40,793 nt of DNA from an uncultured Ruminococcus sp. (GCA_900539095.1 UQAR01000012.1:1-40793); one strand, 5' to 3'; counted from the first letter of the stretch, positions 20,547-28,375 are shown. The notes: generated from the letters alone by a model not told the origin. Made by a program: numbers and translations.

Positions 20547-20927
20547 TTACAAAACCCCCTTTGCAACGTTTTCCAGCACCTTGAGTGCGTCGCTGTCAGC
20601 GATAGGTTTCTGCAAAAAGTCCACTGCACCTGATTTAAGAGCGTCCTTCAAATGGCTCTGAGTGCCGACAGAAGATGCCATTATGACCTTAGCGTCAGGG
20701 TCATCAGCGACTATCTGTTTAAGAGCCTCCAGACCGGTTACCTTAGGCATGATGATATCCATAAACACCACATCAGGCTTGAACTCCTTATATTTGCTTA
20801 CAGCCTCCTCACCGTCGGCTGCCTCATAAACGGCTTTTACTCCAAATCCAGAAATAGACATACTGAGCTTTTTGCGTGCGAACATTGAATCGTCGCATAT
20901 AAGCACTGTCATTTCATTTATATTCAC
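20547..20927 (-). CDS. CheY-like single-domain response regulator
   Basis: The 126-residue protein is a stand-alone receiver domain. The acidic pocket is D12/D13, the phosphoacceptor is D57 (VFMDIIMP), the switch residue is in ASS (84-86) and the conserved Lys is K107 (FLQKP). It has no output domain. The start is GTG at 20927 with AGGAGGG 7-8 nt upstream. It forms a two-gene unit with the MshEN/CheX-like protein and is preceded by a structured leader of about 80 nt. No cognate kinase is nearby. Confidence 0.92.
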   Translation of the reverse strand: MNINEMTVLICDDSMFARKKLSMSISGFGVKAVYEAADGEEAVSKYKEFKPDVVFMDIIMPKVTGLEALKQIVADDPDAKVIMASSVGTQSHLKDALKSGAVDFLQKPIADSDALKVLENVAKGVL

Positions 20928-20952
20928 GGTAGATCCCTCCTAATGATTTTGC

Positions 20953-21004
20953 GGCAGCCTGTCCGTAATTGCCGATGTCGGAGAGGATTTGCTCCTCAGC
21001 TGCC
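20953..21004 (-). other. Candidate structured leader (three-way junction) of the cheY unit
   Basis: In the predicted 5' leader, GCTGCC/GGCAGC (20999-21004 with 20953-20958) closes two hairpins: GAGGA/TCCTC (20993-20997 with 20983-20987, loop of 5) and TCCG/CGGA (20979-20982 with 20962-20965, loop of 13). It fills most of the leader and ends about 10 nt before the Shine-Dalgarno. It does not match any riboswitch I recognise. Confidence 0.4.
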
Positions 21005-21013
21005 TTGAATTTT

Positions 21014-21042
21014 ATTATATCATAATAATCTCCAAAAGTCAA
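21014..21042 (-). promoter_or_regulatory. Promoter of the cheY unit
   Basis: On the minus strand, TTGACT (21042-21037), 17-bp spacer, TATAAT (21019-21014) with an extended -10 TG. Confidence 0.85.
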
Positions 21043-21110
21043 TAGCCGTCAAATATGTTTTATGTTGAAAATAGACAAACAGGAAAAAGAAGAATTTGAT
21101 TTAAGTTTGC

Positions 21111-21139
21111 TTGACAAATTGGAAAAAGTGTGATATAAT
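21111..21139 (+). promoter_or_regulatory. Promoter of tRNA-Leu
   Basis: TTGACA at 21111-21116, 17-bp spacer, TATAAT at 21134-21139, with TG before the -10. Perfect consensus, 14 bp before the tRNA. Confidence 0.9.
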
Positions 21140-21152
21140 CATAATGTTATGT

Positions 21153-21239
21153 GCCGGTGTGATGGAATTGGCAGACGTGTCGGACTCAAAATCCGATGGT
21201 AGCGATACCGTACCGGTTCGACCCCGGTCACCGGCACCA
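21153..21239 (+). tRNA. tRNA-Leu (anticodon CAA)
   Basis: The 87-nt gene has acceptor strands GCCGGTG and CACCGGC, discriminator A and an encoded CCA. The anticodon loop CTCAAAA places CAA as anticodon, reading TTG. It has the long variable arm of class II tRNAs and a GGTTCGACCCC T-arm region. It stands alone and is followed by several terminator-like hairpins. Confidence 0.95.
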
Positions 21240-21243
21240 GCAG

Positions 21244-21298
21244 GGACGTGTCCCTGCACCCAAATACGCCTTACTTTGTGTAAGGTGTATTTTTTTAT
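21244..21298 (+). repeat. Terminator-bearing direct repeat, copy 1
   Basis: This starts GGACGTGTCCCTGCACC and includes the hairpin and T-run at 21263-21297. A similar unit recurs at 21423-21478. Bases 21240-21257 also form an 8+8 bp palindrome. Confidence 0.7.
21263..21297 (+). terminator. Terminator 1 after tRNA-Leu
   Basis: AATACGCCTTAC (21263-21274) pairs with 21280-21291, loop TTTGT, followed by a T8 run. This is the natural terminator of the tRNA transcript. Confidence 0.85.
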
Positions 21299-21337
21299 TG
21301 CCGCTCATAAAGTTTGTGAAACCCATAGTTTGTTGTC

Positions 21338-21370
21338 GCCGTGACGGGCATTTCCCGCCACGGCTTTTTT
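21338..21370 (+). terminator. Terminator-like hairpin 2
   Basis: GCCGTGACGGG (21338-21348) pairs with CCCGCCACGGC (21354-21364) with one mismatch and is followed by T6. Confidence 0.75.
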
Positions 21371-21371
21371 G

Positions 21372-21409
21372 TACACCTAGCTTTATGCCGCTGGGTGTAT
21401 TTTTTTTTG
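21372..21409 (+). terminator. Terminator-like hairpin 3
   Basis: TACACCTAGC (21372-21381) pairs with GCTGGGTGTA (21390-21399) with one G-U and is followed by T9. Confidence 0.75.
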
Positions 21410-21422
21410 TCTTTACTGCGTT

Positions 21423-21478
21423 GGACGTGTCCCTGCACCAAAAATACGCTCTACTTTGTGTAGGGCGTATTTTTATTT
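21423..21478 (+). repeat. Terminator-bearing direct repeat, copy 2
   Basis: The second copy of the unit at 21244-21298 again starts GGACGTGTCCCTGCACC. The two differ at scattered positions that keep the hairpin paired. Confidence 0.7.
21442..21474 (+). terminator. Terminator-like hairpin 4
   Basis: AAATACGCTCTAC (21442-21454) pairs with 21460-21472 with one G-U and ends in a short T-run. Confidence 0.75.
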
Positions 21479-21514
21479 GTATCGTGTATTATTTTACAGT
21501 TTCCCTGCCCTAAT

Positions 21515-21543
21515 TTGACAAAAGTACGTCAATGGGGTATAAT
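21515..21543 (+). promoter_or_regulatory. Promoter of pepF
   Basis: TTGACA at 21515-21520, 17-bp spacer, TATAAT at 21538-21543. Confidence 0.9.
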
Positions 21544-21600
21544 GTAACCAGCGTTACGCAAATTAATTATACCTATTATAATAGAAACGAGGTCATGAAA

Positions 21601-23403
21601 ATGAGCGAGGAAAGAATACCTAAGAGAAGTGAAGTGCCTGAACAGTTCAAATGGGCACTGGAGGATATTTACCCAACTGACGAAAAGTGGGCGGAGGATC
21701 TGCAAAAGCTGAAGGCTATGCCTGAGAGGATAGCGGCTTTCAAGGGCAGACTTGGCGAGAGTGCTCAGATGCTCTATGATTTTATGCAGCTTTCTGACGA
21801 GATATCAGTCCTCTGCGACAGCCTTGGCAACTATGCTCAAAGACGTTCTGACGAGGATACTGCAAATGCAAAGTATCAGGGCTTTCTCGGTCAGCTTATG
21901 AACGCCTATGTGGCAGTAAATTCAGCAGGCAGCTTTGAAACACCTGAGATAATTTCTATCGAGGAGGAAAAGCTCGACAAGTTCTATGAGGAGAAACCTG
22001 AGCTTAAACTTTATAAGCGTGCACTTGATAAGCTCCGCCGCAAAAAGGCTCATATCCTCTCTGAGGCTGAGGAGAAGATACTTGCCCTCACTGGCGAAAT
22101 GGGTCAGTCGCCTGAAAATATATACTCTATGTTTTCTGATGCAGACTTGCGTTTCCCTGACGCTGTTGACAAAGACGGCAAGGCTCATCAGGTCACACAC
22201 GGCAGTTATATCCCACTGGTACAGAGCGAGGACAGAGTGCTGAGAAAGTCAGCGTTTGAATCTATGTACAGCACATTTGATAAGTTCAAGAACACCTGTG
22301 CAGCAACATTGTCGGCTCAGGTGAAGGCAGTGAACTTCTATGCAAAGGCAAGAAAATATGATTCAAGCCTTGAGGCTGCACTGGACGGTACAGAAGTGCC
22401 TGTTTCAGTTTACAAAAATCTTATCGAGGCTGTGCATGAAAATATGCACTATATGTATGACTACGTTGCACTGAGAAAGAAACTTCTTGGTGTTGACGAG
22501 CTGCATTTCTATGATCTTTATACGCCAGTCGTTCCTGACGCTGATATGAAGATAACCTTTGAAGAGGCTAAGGAAACTGTCCTGAAAGCCCTTGCACCAA
22601 TGGGCGAGAATTATCTCAACATACTCAGAGAGGGCTTTGAGAACCGCTGGATAGACGTTTACGAGAACGAGGGCAAAACAAGCGGAGCATATTCCGCAGG
22701 AGCAAGGGTGCACCCTTATGTGCTGCTCAATCATAAGGATACGCTCAACTGTATGTTCACGCTGGCACATGAAATGGGTCACGCTATCCACTCATATCTG
22801 TCAAACAAAAATCAGCCTGTGGTATATTCAGATTACGTTATCTTCGTGGCAGAGGTAGCCTCAACTTGCAACGAGGCATTGCTCATGCAGTATCTGCTGA
22901 AAAATACAGAGGATAAAAAGCAGAGAGCGTATCTTATAAACTACTTCCTTGAGCAGTTCCGTACCACACTTTATCGTCAGACCATGTTCGCAGAATTTGA
23001 GCTGAAGATAAACGAGATGGCAGCGGCAGGGGAGAGCCTGACAGCCGAAGGACTGAACGAGCTTTACGGCGAGCTTAATAAGCTTTATTTCGGCGACGGC
23101 ATCGTCCTTGACGACGAGATAAAATTGGAGTGGGCAAGGATACCGCACTTCTATTATGACTATTATGTATATCAGTATGCAACAGGCTATTCCGCAGCTA
23201 TCGCACTTTCACAGAGGATATTGAAGTATGGCGAGCCTGCTGTAAAGGATTATATAGGATTCCTGAAAGGCGGCTGCTCAACAGATCCTATCTCATTGCT
23301 TAAAGGTGCAGGAGTAGATATGGCAACAACTCAGCCTATCAATGAGGCACTTTCCATGTTCGGAGAGCTTATAAAAGAAATGGAAGAGGCAATGGCGGAG
23401 TAA
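21601..23403 (+). CDS. pepF: Oligoendopeptidase F (M3B metallopeptidase)
   Basis: This is a cytoplasmic zinc peptidase that degrades oligopeptides of roughly 7-17 residues. The 600-residue product is full length for the family. The catalytic HEMGH motif is at about residues 390-394 (TLAHEMGHAIHS), followed by the downstream Glu region FVAEVASTCNE that supplies the third zinc ligand. ATG at 21601 is chosen because GAGG (21589-21592) is 8 nt upstream; ATG at 21595 is too close and the longer frame begins before the predicted transcription start. It is monocistronic, with its own promoter and a terminator after it. Confidence 0.96.
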   Translation: MSEERIPKRSEVPEQFKWALEDIYPTDEKWAEDLQKLKAMPERIAAFKGRLGESAQMLYDFMQLSDEISVLCDSLGNYAQRRSDEDTANAKYQGFLGQLMNAYVAVNSAGSFETPEIISIEEEKLDKFYEEKPELKLYKRALDKLRRKKAHILSEAEEKILALTGEMGQSPENIYSMFSDADLRFPDAVDKDGKAHQVTHGSYIPLVQSEDRVLRKSAFESMYSTFDKFKNTCAATLSAQVKAVNFYAKARKYDSSLEAALDGTEVPVSVYKNLIEAVHENMHYMYDYVALRKKLLGVDELHFYDLYTPVVPDADMKITFEEAKETVLKALAPMGENYLNILREGFENRWIDVYENEGKTSGAYSAGARVHPYVLLNHKDTLNCMFTLAHEMGHAIHSYLSNKNQPVVYSDYVIFVAEVASTCNEALLMQYLLKNTEDKKQRAYLINYFLEQFRTTLYRQTMFAEFELKINEMAAAGESLTAEGLNELYGELNKLYFGDGIVLDDEIKLEWARIPHFYYDYYVYQYATGYSAAIALSQRILKYGEPAVKDYIGFLKGGCSTDPISLLKGAGVDMATTQPINEALSMFGELIKEMEEAMAE

Positions 23404-23431
23404 GTGAGGAGTTAGGAGTGAGGAGTGAGGA
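23404..23431 (+). repeat. Short tandem GTGAGGAGT-type repeat
   Basis: Just after the pepF stop, about three imperfect copies of a purine-rich 7-9 nt unit (GTGAGGAGT / TAGGAGT / GAGGAGT) occur in tandem. It is probably a non-coding repeat. Confidence 0.5.
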
Positions 23432-23481
23432 ATGGCAAATCCAAACCGAGCAAATCGAACTAACAAAGCAGAAGAAACAAC

Positions 23482-23519
23482 AAAGCGGTGTCGGAGAATA
23501 ACTCCTGCACCGCTTTTTT
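23482..23519 (+). terminator. pepF terminator
   Basis: AAAGCGGTG (23482-23490) pairs with CACCGCTTT (23508-23516), with inner GGAG/CTCC, followed by T6. Confidence 0.85.
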
Positions 23520-23593
23520 CTATCCCATTAAACAAAGTAAATTCCGCAAAGAGCGACAGCGATTTTGCGGCACAACAAACCTGCCCGAATTAT

Positions 23594-23857
23594 TTACCAC
23601 TTCTTGTTTATATCCGCACAACGCATACCTATCTTCAACGCCCTTAACTCAACATAACAGCCGCATAAAACGCACATTCCGTCCACAAGCTTGTCACAGC
23701 CCTTGCAAAAATCCAACCGCCGACGATATTCGTTCTCCGATACCCTCTTGTCCGCAGGATATGCCGCAATGTGCGAACGCATATCACGGAGAAAATCATT
23801 CTCGTCCATGTCCTCAAGCAGGCACTTGCGGCACTTTATCTTCACAGCATCACTCAT
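23594..23857 (-). CDS. Small Cys-rich protein, DUF6171-like
   Basis: An 87-residue protein with KCRKC near the N-terminus and CKGC...CVLCGC at about residues 51-67, probably one or two zinc-binding knuckles. A basic/acidic helical stretch separates them. It looks like the small DUF6171-type proteins of clostridia; function unknown. GGAGG lies about 4 nt before the ATG, a tight spacing. It starts 11 nt after a terminator T-run downstream of fakA, so it depends on read-through or an unseen promoter. It converges with pepF. Confidence 0.65.
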   Translation of the reverse strand: MSDAVKIKCRKCLLEDMDENDFLRDMRSHIAAYPADKRVSENEYRRRLDFCKGCDKLVDGMCVLCGCYVELRALKIGMRCADINKKW

Positions 23858-23867
23858 ACTTCCTCCA

Positions 23868-23898
23868 TAAAAAAGCGGACAGCCTTTCCGCCGTCCGC
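23868..23898 (-). terminator. fakA terminator
   Basis: On the minus strand, GCGGAC (23898-23893) pairs with GTCCGC (23880-23875), with inner pairing, followed by a T6 run. Confidence 0.75.
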
Positions 23899-23908
23899 CT
23901 TGATGTCT

Positions 23909-25543
23909 TTATTCAACCGAAATGATGTAGTAGTAAACAGGCTGACCGCCGTTTATAAGGTTTACATCAAGATTTGAGAACTTCGCCGATACCTGCTTTT
24001 GCAACGCCTCAGCCGCCTCGTCTGTAACATCAGAACCGTAAAGGATAGTGATAAAGGAACTGTCGCCCTTAACAAGCTTTTTGGTAAGCTTGTATGCAGC
24101 CTTTGAAACGTCCTTTTCTACAAAGCTAAGCTTGCCGTTCTCAATGCAGAGTATCTCGCCCTGCTTGATAGCGTGACCCTCATAGTCAGAATCCCTCGCC
24201 GCAAATGTTACCTGACCTGTGGCAACTTTCTCAAGTGCGTTTGTCATCTCAATGCGGTTTGTGTTGAAATCAGTGTCAGGGTCAAACGCCAGCATCGCTG
24301 ACATTCCCTGCGGTATCGTCCTCGTCTGAAGTACGCATACCTTTCTGTCTGCAAGCTTAACAGCCTGCTCAGCTGCCATGATAATGTTCTTGTTGTTAGG
24401 CAGAACGAAAACTGTTTCAGCAGGGCATGACATTATCGCCGCAAGTATATCTTCCGTGGACGGGTTCATGGTCTGTCCGCCCTTAACGATGCAGTCAACG
24501 CCGATATCTCTGAACATTGACTCTATTCCGTTTCCTGCCGCAACTGCAACAAAGCCGTACTGCTTTTCAGGTTTTGCAGGAACGAACTCCTGCTTAGCCT
24601 CTTTCTGCCTTGCCTTGTGCTGAAGTTTCATGTTCTCAATCTTCGGCAGATTGATATAACCAAATTCAAGACCCTTCTGTATTGCCTTACCAGGGTCATT
24701 TGTGTGAACGTGTACCTTTATTATCTCATCGTCCTCAACAACTACAACGCAGTCACCGATAGTTTCAAGATAAGCCCTGAGCTTTGATGAATCGTCAGCG
24801 TCAGCCTTCTTTGTGATTATCATTTCAGTGCAGTATGTGAAGTGTATCTCACAGTCATACTGACCAACAGTTGCCGCAAATGTGTCAACTGTTACCTGCT
24901 GTTTCGGTGCAGGAGCGTCAGCCTTTACTATCTCGCCGCCCTTGAATACATCTCTCATCGCCTCAAAGATGATGAGCAGACCCTTTCCGCCTGCGTCAAC
25001 AACGCCTGCCTTAGCCAGTGCAGGGAGCAACTTTGGGGTTTCGTTCAGTGAGAGTTCAGCCTGTTTGCAAACTTCCTCCATTATAATAATAGGATCGTTT
25101 GTGGAGTGGAGCATTTCTCTTGCTTTCTCCGCAGATTCTCTTGCTACCGTCAGGATAGTTCCCTCAGTAGGTTTCATTACAGACTTGTAAGCCCCTGAAA
25201 CGCCCTGTTCCAGCGACTCCACAAGCTCATTCGCATCCATTTCCTTTTTGCCTGCAAGTCCCTTTGCAAAGCCTCTGAAAATAAGTGAAAGTATAACGCC
25301 TGAATTTCCTCTTGCACCTCTCAGAAGTGCTGACGCAGCCGTGCTCGCAACAACTGAGCAGTCTGTATCATCGCTGAGGTTCTCAAGCTCTGCCACTGAA
25401 TTTGTTATGGTCATTGACATATTTGTTCCGGTATCTCCGTCAGGTACAGGGAACACGTTAAGTTCGTCAACTGATTTTTTCTTGTTAGATATGCTGTGTG
25501 CGGCACTGATGATAGCGTCACGCAGCAAGCCTCCGTTTATCAC
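23909..25543 (-). CDS. fakA: DAK2-domain fatty acid kinase subunit FakA (YloV family)
   Basis: FakA phosphorylates fatty acids presented by a FakB (DegV-family) partner, feeding exogenous fatty acids to lipid synthesis. The 544-residue product starts with a DhaL/DAK2-type kinase domain: the metal-binding loop NVFPVPDGDTGTNMS (residues 29-43, D35/D37) and GARGNSGVILS (77-86). A FakA-type middle and C-terminal domain follow. The start is GTG at 25543 with AGGAGG 9 nt upstream. The Asp23 protein precedes it, as in Bacillus yloU-yloV. No fakB is in the window. Confidence 0.92.
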   Translation of the reverse strand: MINGGLLRDAIISAAHSISNKKKSVDELNVFPVPDGDTGTNMSMTITNSVAELENLSDDTDCSVVASTAASALLRGARGNSGVILSLIFRGFAKGLAGKKEMDANELVESLEQGVSGAYKSVMKPTEGTILTVARESAEKAREMLHSTNDPIIIMEEVCKQAELSLNETPKLLPALAKAGVVDAGGKGLLIIFEAMRDVFKGGEIVKADAPAPKQQVTVDTFAATVGQYDCEIHFTYCTEMIITKKADADDSSKLRAYLETIGDCVVVVEDDEIIKVHVHTNDPGKAIQKGLEFGYINLPKIENMKLQHKARQKEAKQEFVPAKPEKQYGFVAVAAGNGIESMFRDIGVDCIVKGGQTMNPSTEDILAAIMSCPAETVFVLPNNKNIIMAAEQAVKLADRKVCVLQTRTIPQGMSAMLAFDPDTDFNTNRIEMTNALEKVATGQVTFAARDSDYEGHAIKQGEILCIENGKLSFVEKDVSKAAYKLTKKLVKGDSSFITILYGSDVTDEAAEALQKQVSAKFSNLDVNLINGGQPVYYYIISVE

Positions 25544-25588
25544 TATAGTTTTCCTCCTATACTGTTATCGATATCCTCAGGCGGAACG

Positions 25589-25936
25589 TCAGCCTGTCAT
25601 TTCGTCAACGTAAACGTTCACAGACTTCACATTGACTCCTGCCTGCTCTGTCAGAACATAATTGACCTTGTGAATGATACTGTCAACGATAGCACCAACG
25701 TTGATACCGTAATTCACAGTGATATGAAGGTCAACGATAAGCTCGTCGCCGTCCTGACGGATTATAACGCCCTTTGTGGTATTCTCTTTTTTTAGCATTG
25801 CAGAAACGCCTTGCTTTGCACCGTAGGCGTTAAGTCCTGCTACGCCGAAACAGCTTTCGGCAGTATCCGAGATAAGCTGTCTGAGATATCCGGTGGATAT
25901 ACCTATAGTCCCTATATGGTTGCGAAACTTTATCAC
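25589..25936 (-). CDS. Asp23/Gls24 family envelope stress protein (YloU-like)
   Basis: A 115-residue protein of the Asp23 family with the typical TGYLRQLISDTAESCFGVAG beginning and a central DLHITVNYGINVGAIVDSI strand-helix region. I chose GTG at 25936: AGAGGAG lies 9 nt upstream. The TTG at 25945 directly abuts that site. It is upstream of fakA by 45 nt, probably co-transcribed. The family is linked to cell envelope stress in some Firmicutes; the role of this short YloU type is not established. Confidence 0.88.
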   Translation of the reverse strand: MIKFRNHIGTIGISTGYLRQLISDTAESCFGVAGLNAYGAKQGVSAMLKKENTTKGVIIRQDGDELIVDLHITVNYGINVGAIVDSIIHKVNYVLTEQAGVNVKSVNVYVDEMTG

Positions 25937-25969
25937 AGAAAACAACTCCTCTTTGCTTATATTTACTTC

Positions 25970-25998
25970 ATTATATCATAAACATTTGACTTTTGCAA
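25970..25998 (-). promoter_or_regulatory. Promoter of asp23-fakA
   Basis: On the minus strand, TTGCAA (25998-25993), 17-bp spacer, TATAAT (25975-25970). Confidence 0.8.
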
Positions 25999-26044
25999 TA
26001 GGTTTTTGCTCTTTTGTACACCTGTCAAATTTGTGGGGCGTTCT

Positions 26045-26695
26045 TTATCCCAGTATCCACTCAGCCGCCGCCTGAGGGCTTTCTGCGATATACACTGCAC
26101 CTGCCTGAGAAAGCTCCTCTCTTGTGCCGTAGCCGTAAAGCATACCGATGCAGTCTATGCCAAGAGCCTTTGCACCCAGTACGTCATGATGCCTGTCGCC
26201 TGCCATTATCACCTGCGAGCGGTCATTAACTCCGCAGTTTTTCAGAGTGTGCACGATAACGTCAGCCTTTACGCTCCTTGAACCGTCAAGCTCCGCACCG
26301 CCTATGTAGTCAAAATACTGTGCAAGGTGAAAATGCTCCAAAATCTTCACCGCAAAGACCTGCGGCTTGGAAGTCGCCACCGCAAGGTGCAGCCCAGCCT
26401 CCGACAGCTTTTTAAGACACTCCTCAACGCCGTCATAAACACGGTTCTCAAAAATGCCCTTGGTGGTGTAGTATTCACGGTAGTATTTCACAGCCTGCTC
26501 GCATTTTTCATCATCAAAGCCGTAAAAATCCCTGAAGGAATCTTTCAGCGGTGGACCGAGGAACTTTGTCATTGTGTCCATTTCAGGCTCTATGCCGAAC
26601 TTTTTCAGTGCGTATACCGCCGAATTTATTATGCCCTCGCCCGACTCAGTAAGCGTGCCGTCAAGGTCAAAAAGAACATATCTGTAATTTTTCAT
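26045..26695 (-). CDS. HAD hydrolase, phosphoglycolate phosphatase-like
   Basis: A 216-residue phosphatase of the HAD subfamily with a helical cap. Motif I is DLDGTL (residues 10-15), motif II is ATSKP, motif III a Lys near the middle and motif IV GDRHHD. The cap lies between motifs I and II (about 16-80). The nearest named families are Gph/PpaX, but substrate cannot be told from sequence. GAGG lies 8 nt before the ATG and a perfect promoter precedes it. It is divergent from the uracil permease. Confidence 0.85.
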   Translation of the reverse strand: MKNYRYVLFDLDGTLTESGEGIINSAVYALKKFGIEPEMDTMTKFLGPPLKDSFRDFYGFDDEKCEQAVKYYREYYTTKGIFENRVYDGVEECLKKLSEAGLHLAVATSKPQVFAVKILEHFHLAQYFDYIGGAELDGSRSVKADVIVHTLKNCGVNDRSQVIMAGDRHHDVLGAKALGIDCIGMLYGYGTREELSQAGAVYIAESPQAAAEWILG

Positions 26696-26730
26696 GTTGT
26701 TACCTCACATAATACAATATATCAATTGCT

Positions 26731-26759
26731 ATTATAACGCAAAATAGCTTATTTGTCAA
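26731..26759 (-). promoter_or_regulatory. Promoter of the HAD phosphatase gene
   Basis: On the minus strand, TTGACA (26759-26754), 17-bp spacer, TATAAT (26736-26731). Perfect consensus. Confidence 0.9.
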
Positions 26760-26813
26760 AGAAAATGGGCAATTACGCACAAAAAATCCTGCTGAAATAC
26801 GGCATTTAGCTCA

Positions 26814-26842
26814 TTGACAAAAATATTGTTATAAGTTAAAAT
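26814..26842 (+). promoter_or_regulatory. Promoter of uraA-upp
   Basis: TTGACA at 26814-26819, 17-bp spacer, TAAAAT at 26837-26842. The predicted start coincides with the 5' side of a hairpin (26849-26873). Confidence 0.8.
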
Positions 26843-26848
26843 TAAAAA

Positions 26849-26906
26849 GGTGGTTTGTGTCGGAAAAGCCGCCGAAAAGAAGTATTTTTCCTTTTATATG
26901 GGAAAA
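26849..26906 (+). other. Two hairpins in the uraA leader
   Basis: GGTGGTTT (26849-26856) pairs with AAGCCGCC (26866-26873) through two G-U pairs, and TTTTCC (26886-26891) pairs with GGAAAA (26901-26906). I see no PyrR-box consensus and no terminator. Confidence 0.35.
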
Positions 26907-26931
26907 GAATAAATATGAATGAGGTGTTATA

Positions 26932-28368
26932 TTGAAACTTACTTTTGATGTTTCAGACAAGCCGAAGGCAGGTCAGCTGGTAGTATTCGCACTTCAGCAG
27001 ATGTTGGCTATCCTTGCGGCGACCATCGCCGTGCCGCTTATTATCGGCAACGGTCTTACCCCTGCCTCAGCAATGTTCGGTGCAGGTGTGGGAACAATAG
27101 TCTATATCCTTTTCACAAAAAGAAAAAGCCCTGTGTTCCTCGGTTCGTCATTTGCCTTTTTAGGTTCTATGGCAGCAGCCTTTGCAGGCGGCGTGTCAAT
27201 GCAGCTTGGTATGCTTGGACTTATCGTCGGTGCATTCCTTGCAGGACTTGTGTATGTCGTTATCGCAATAGTAGTAAAATTCGTGGGCGTTGGCTGGCTC
27301 AATAAGCTCATGCCTGCGGTGGTAATAGGACCGACCGTTGCTATCATCGGACTTTCCCTTGCAGGAAACGCTATCGGCGACCTCGTCAAAGGTGACGTCA
27401 CAAAGCAGGTAACAGAGTATGCAGTCTCCACAGACAGCGGCACACCTGAGATGATCGAAACTGTATCCAACGTGCCTGTAGGTTCATCATATGTGGCTCT
27501 TATCTGCGGATTTATCACCCTTGCAGTGGTAATGCTTTGTTCAACATACGGCAAGAAAACTCTCAGACTTATCCCGTTCATAATCGGTATCCTCGCAGGC
27601 TATGCAGCCGCAGCTATTTTCACCGTTATCGGTACAGTCTGCGATATCGACGCCCTTAAAATCGTAGATTTCAGCGTTTTCAGCAGCTATATGCTCACAG
27701 ACGGCAGCGTTTCACTGAAAACATTTGTGAGCCTGCCTGACTTTGCGTTCGTTTCAGGTCTGAAAGGTCTTAAAGAGTTCGACTTCTCATATTTTGCAAC
27801 TATCTTTGTTGCCTATGTGCCGGTCGCATTGGTAGTTTTCGCAGAGCACGTTGCAGACCATAAGAACCTTTCTTCTATCATCGACCATGACCTTCTTGAA
27901 GAGCCTGGCCTTACAAGAACACTCCTTGGCGACGGCGTAGGCTCTATCGCAGGTGCACTGTTCGGAGGCTGCCCGAATACAACATACGGCGAGTCTGTTG
28001 CCTGCGTTGCTATCACAGGAAACGCATCTGTAATAACTATCTTTGCCGCAGCAATAGGCTGTATGCTCTTCTCATTCATCACTCCGCTGGTAGCGTTCGT
28101 TGATTCTATCCCTGCCTGCGTAATGGGCGGCGTTTGTATCGCTCTTTATGGCTTTATCGCAGTTTCAGGTCTTAAAATGATACAGGACACAAACCTTGAC
28201 GATAACAGAAATCTCTTTGTTGTGTCCGTTATCCTAATCGCAGGTATCGGCGGTCTGACCCTCACGTTCGGCGACATAACCCTCACCGAAGTTGCCGCAG
28301 CTCTTATCCTCGGCATACTCACAAACGTTATGCTTTCAAAGAAAAAGGGCAGTGTAGCTAAGAAATAA
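26932..28368 (+). CDS. uraA: Uracil permease (NCS2/NAT family)
   Basis: This is a proton-coupled nucleobase importer of the inner membrane. The 478-residue product has about 14 hydrophobic segments. Diagnostic stretches are QQMLAILAATIAVPLIIG at the N-terminus, MPAVVIGPTVAIIGLSLAG, FAEHVADHKNL and GGCPNTTYGES, typical of uracil rather than purine transporters. Adjacent upp supports uracil as the substrate. The start is TTG at 26932 with GAGGTG at 26921-26926. Confidence 0.9.
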   Translation: MKLTFDVSDKPKAGQLVVFALQQMLAILAATIAVPLIIGNGLTPASAMFGAGVGTIVYILFTKRKSPVFLGSSFAFLGSMAAAFAGGVSMQLGMLGLIVGAFLAGLVYVVIAIVVKFVGVGWLNKLMPAVVIGPTVAIIGLSLAGNAIGDLVKGDVTKQVTEYAVSTDSGTPEMIETVSNVPVGSSYVALICGFITLAVVMLCSTYGKKTLRLIPFIIGILAGYAAAAIFTVIGTVCDIDALKIVDFSVFSSYMLTDGSVSLKTFVSLPDFAFVSGLKGLKEFDFSYFATIFVAYVPVALVVFAEHVADHKNLSSIIDHDLLEEPGLTRTLLGDGVGSIAGALFGGCPNTTYGESVACVAITGNASVITIFAAAIGCMLFSFITPLVAFVDSIPACVMGGVCIALYGFIAVSGLKMIQDTNLDDNRNLFVVSVILIAGIGGLTLTFGDITLTEVAAALILGILTNVMLSKKKGSVAKK

Positions 28369-28375
28369 TAAAACG

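Noticed and set aside
23293..23535. Minus-strand frame downstream of pepF with repeated HSSLLTP-type residues
   Set aside because: It is the translation of the GTGAGGAGT tandem repeat and the pepF terminator; no start signal.
26843..26931. PyrR attenuator before the uracil permease
   Set aside because: No PyrR-binding consensus loop and no terminator/antiterminator pair.
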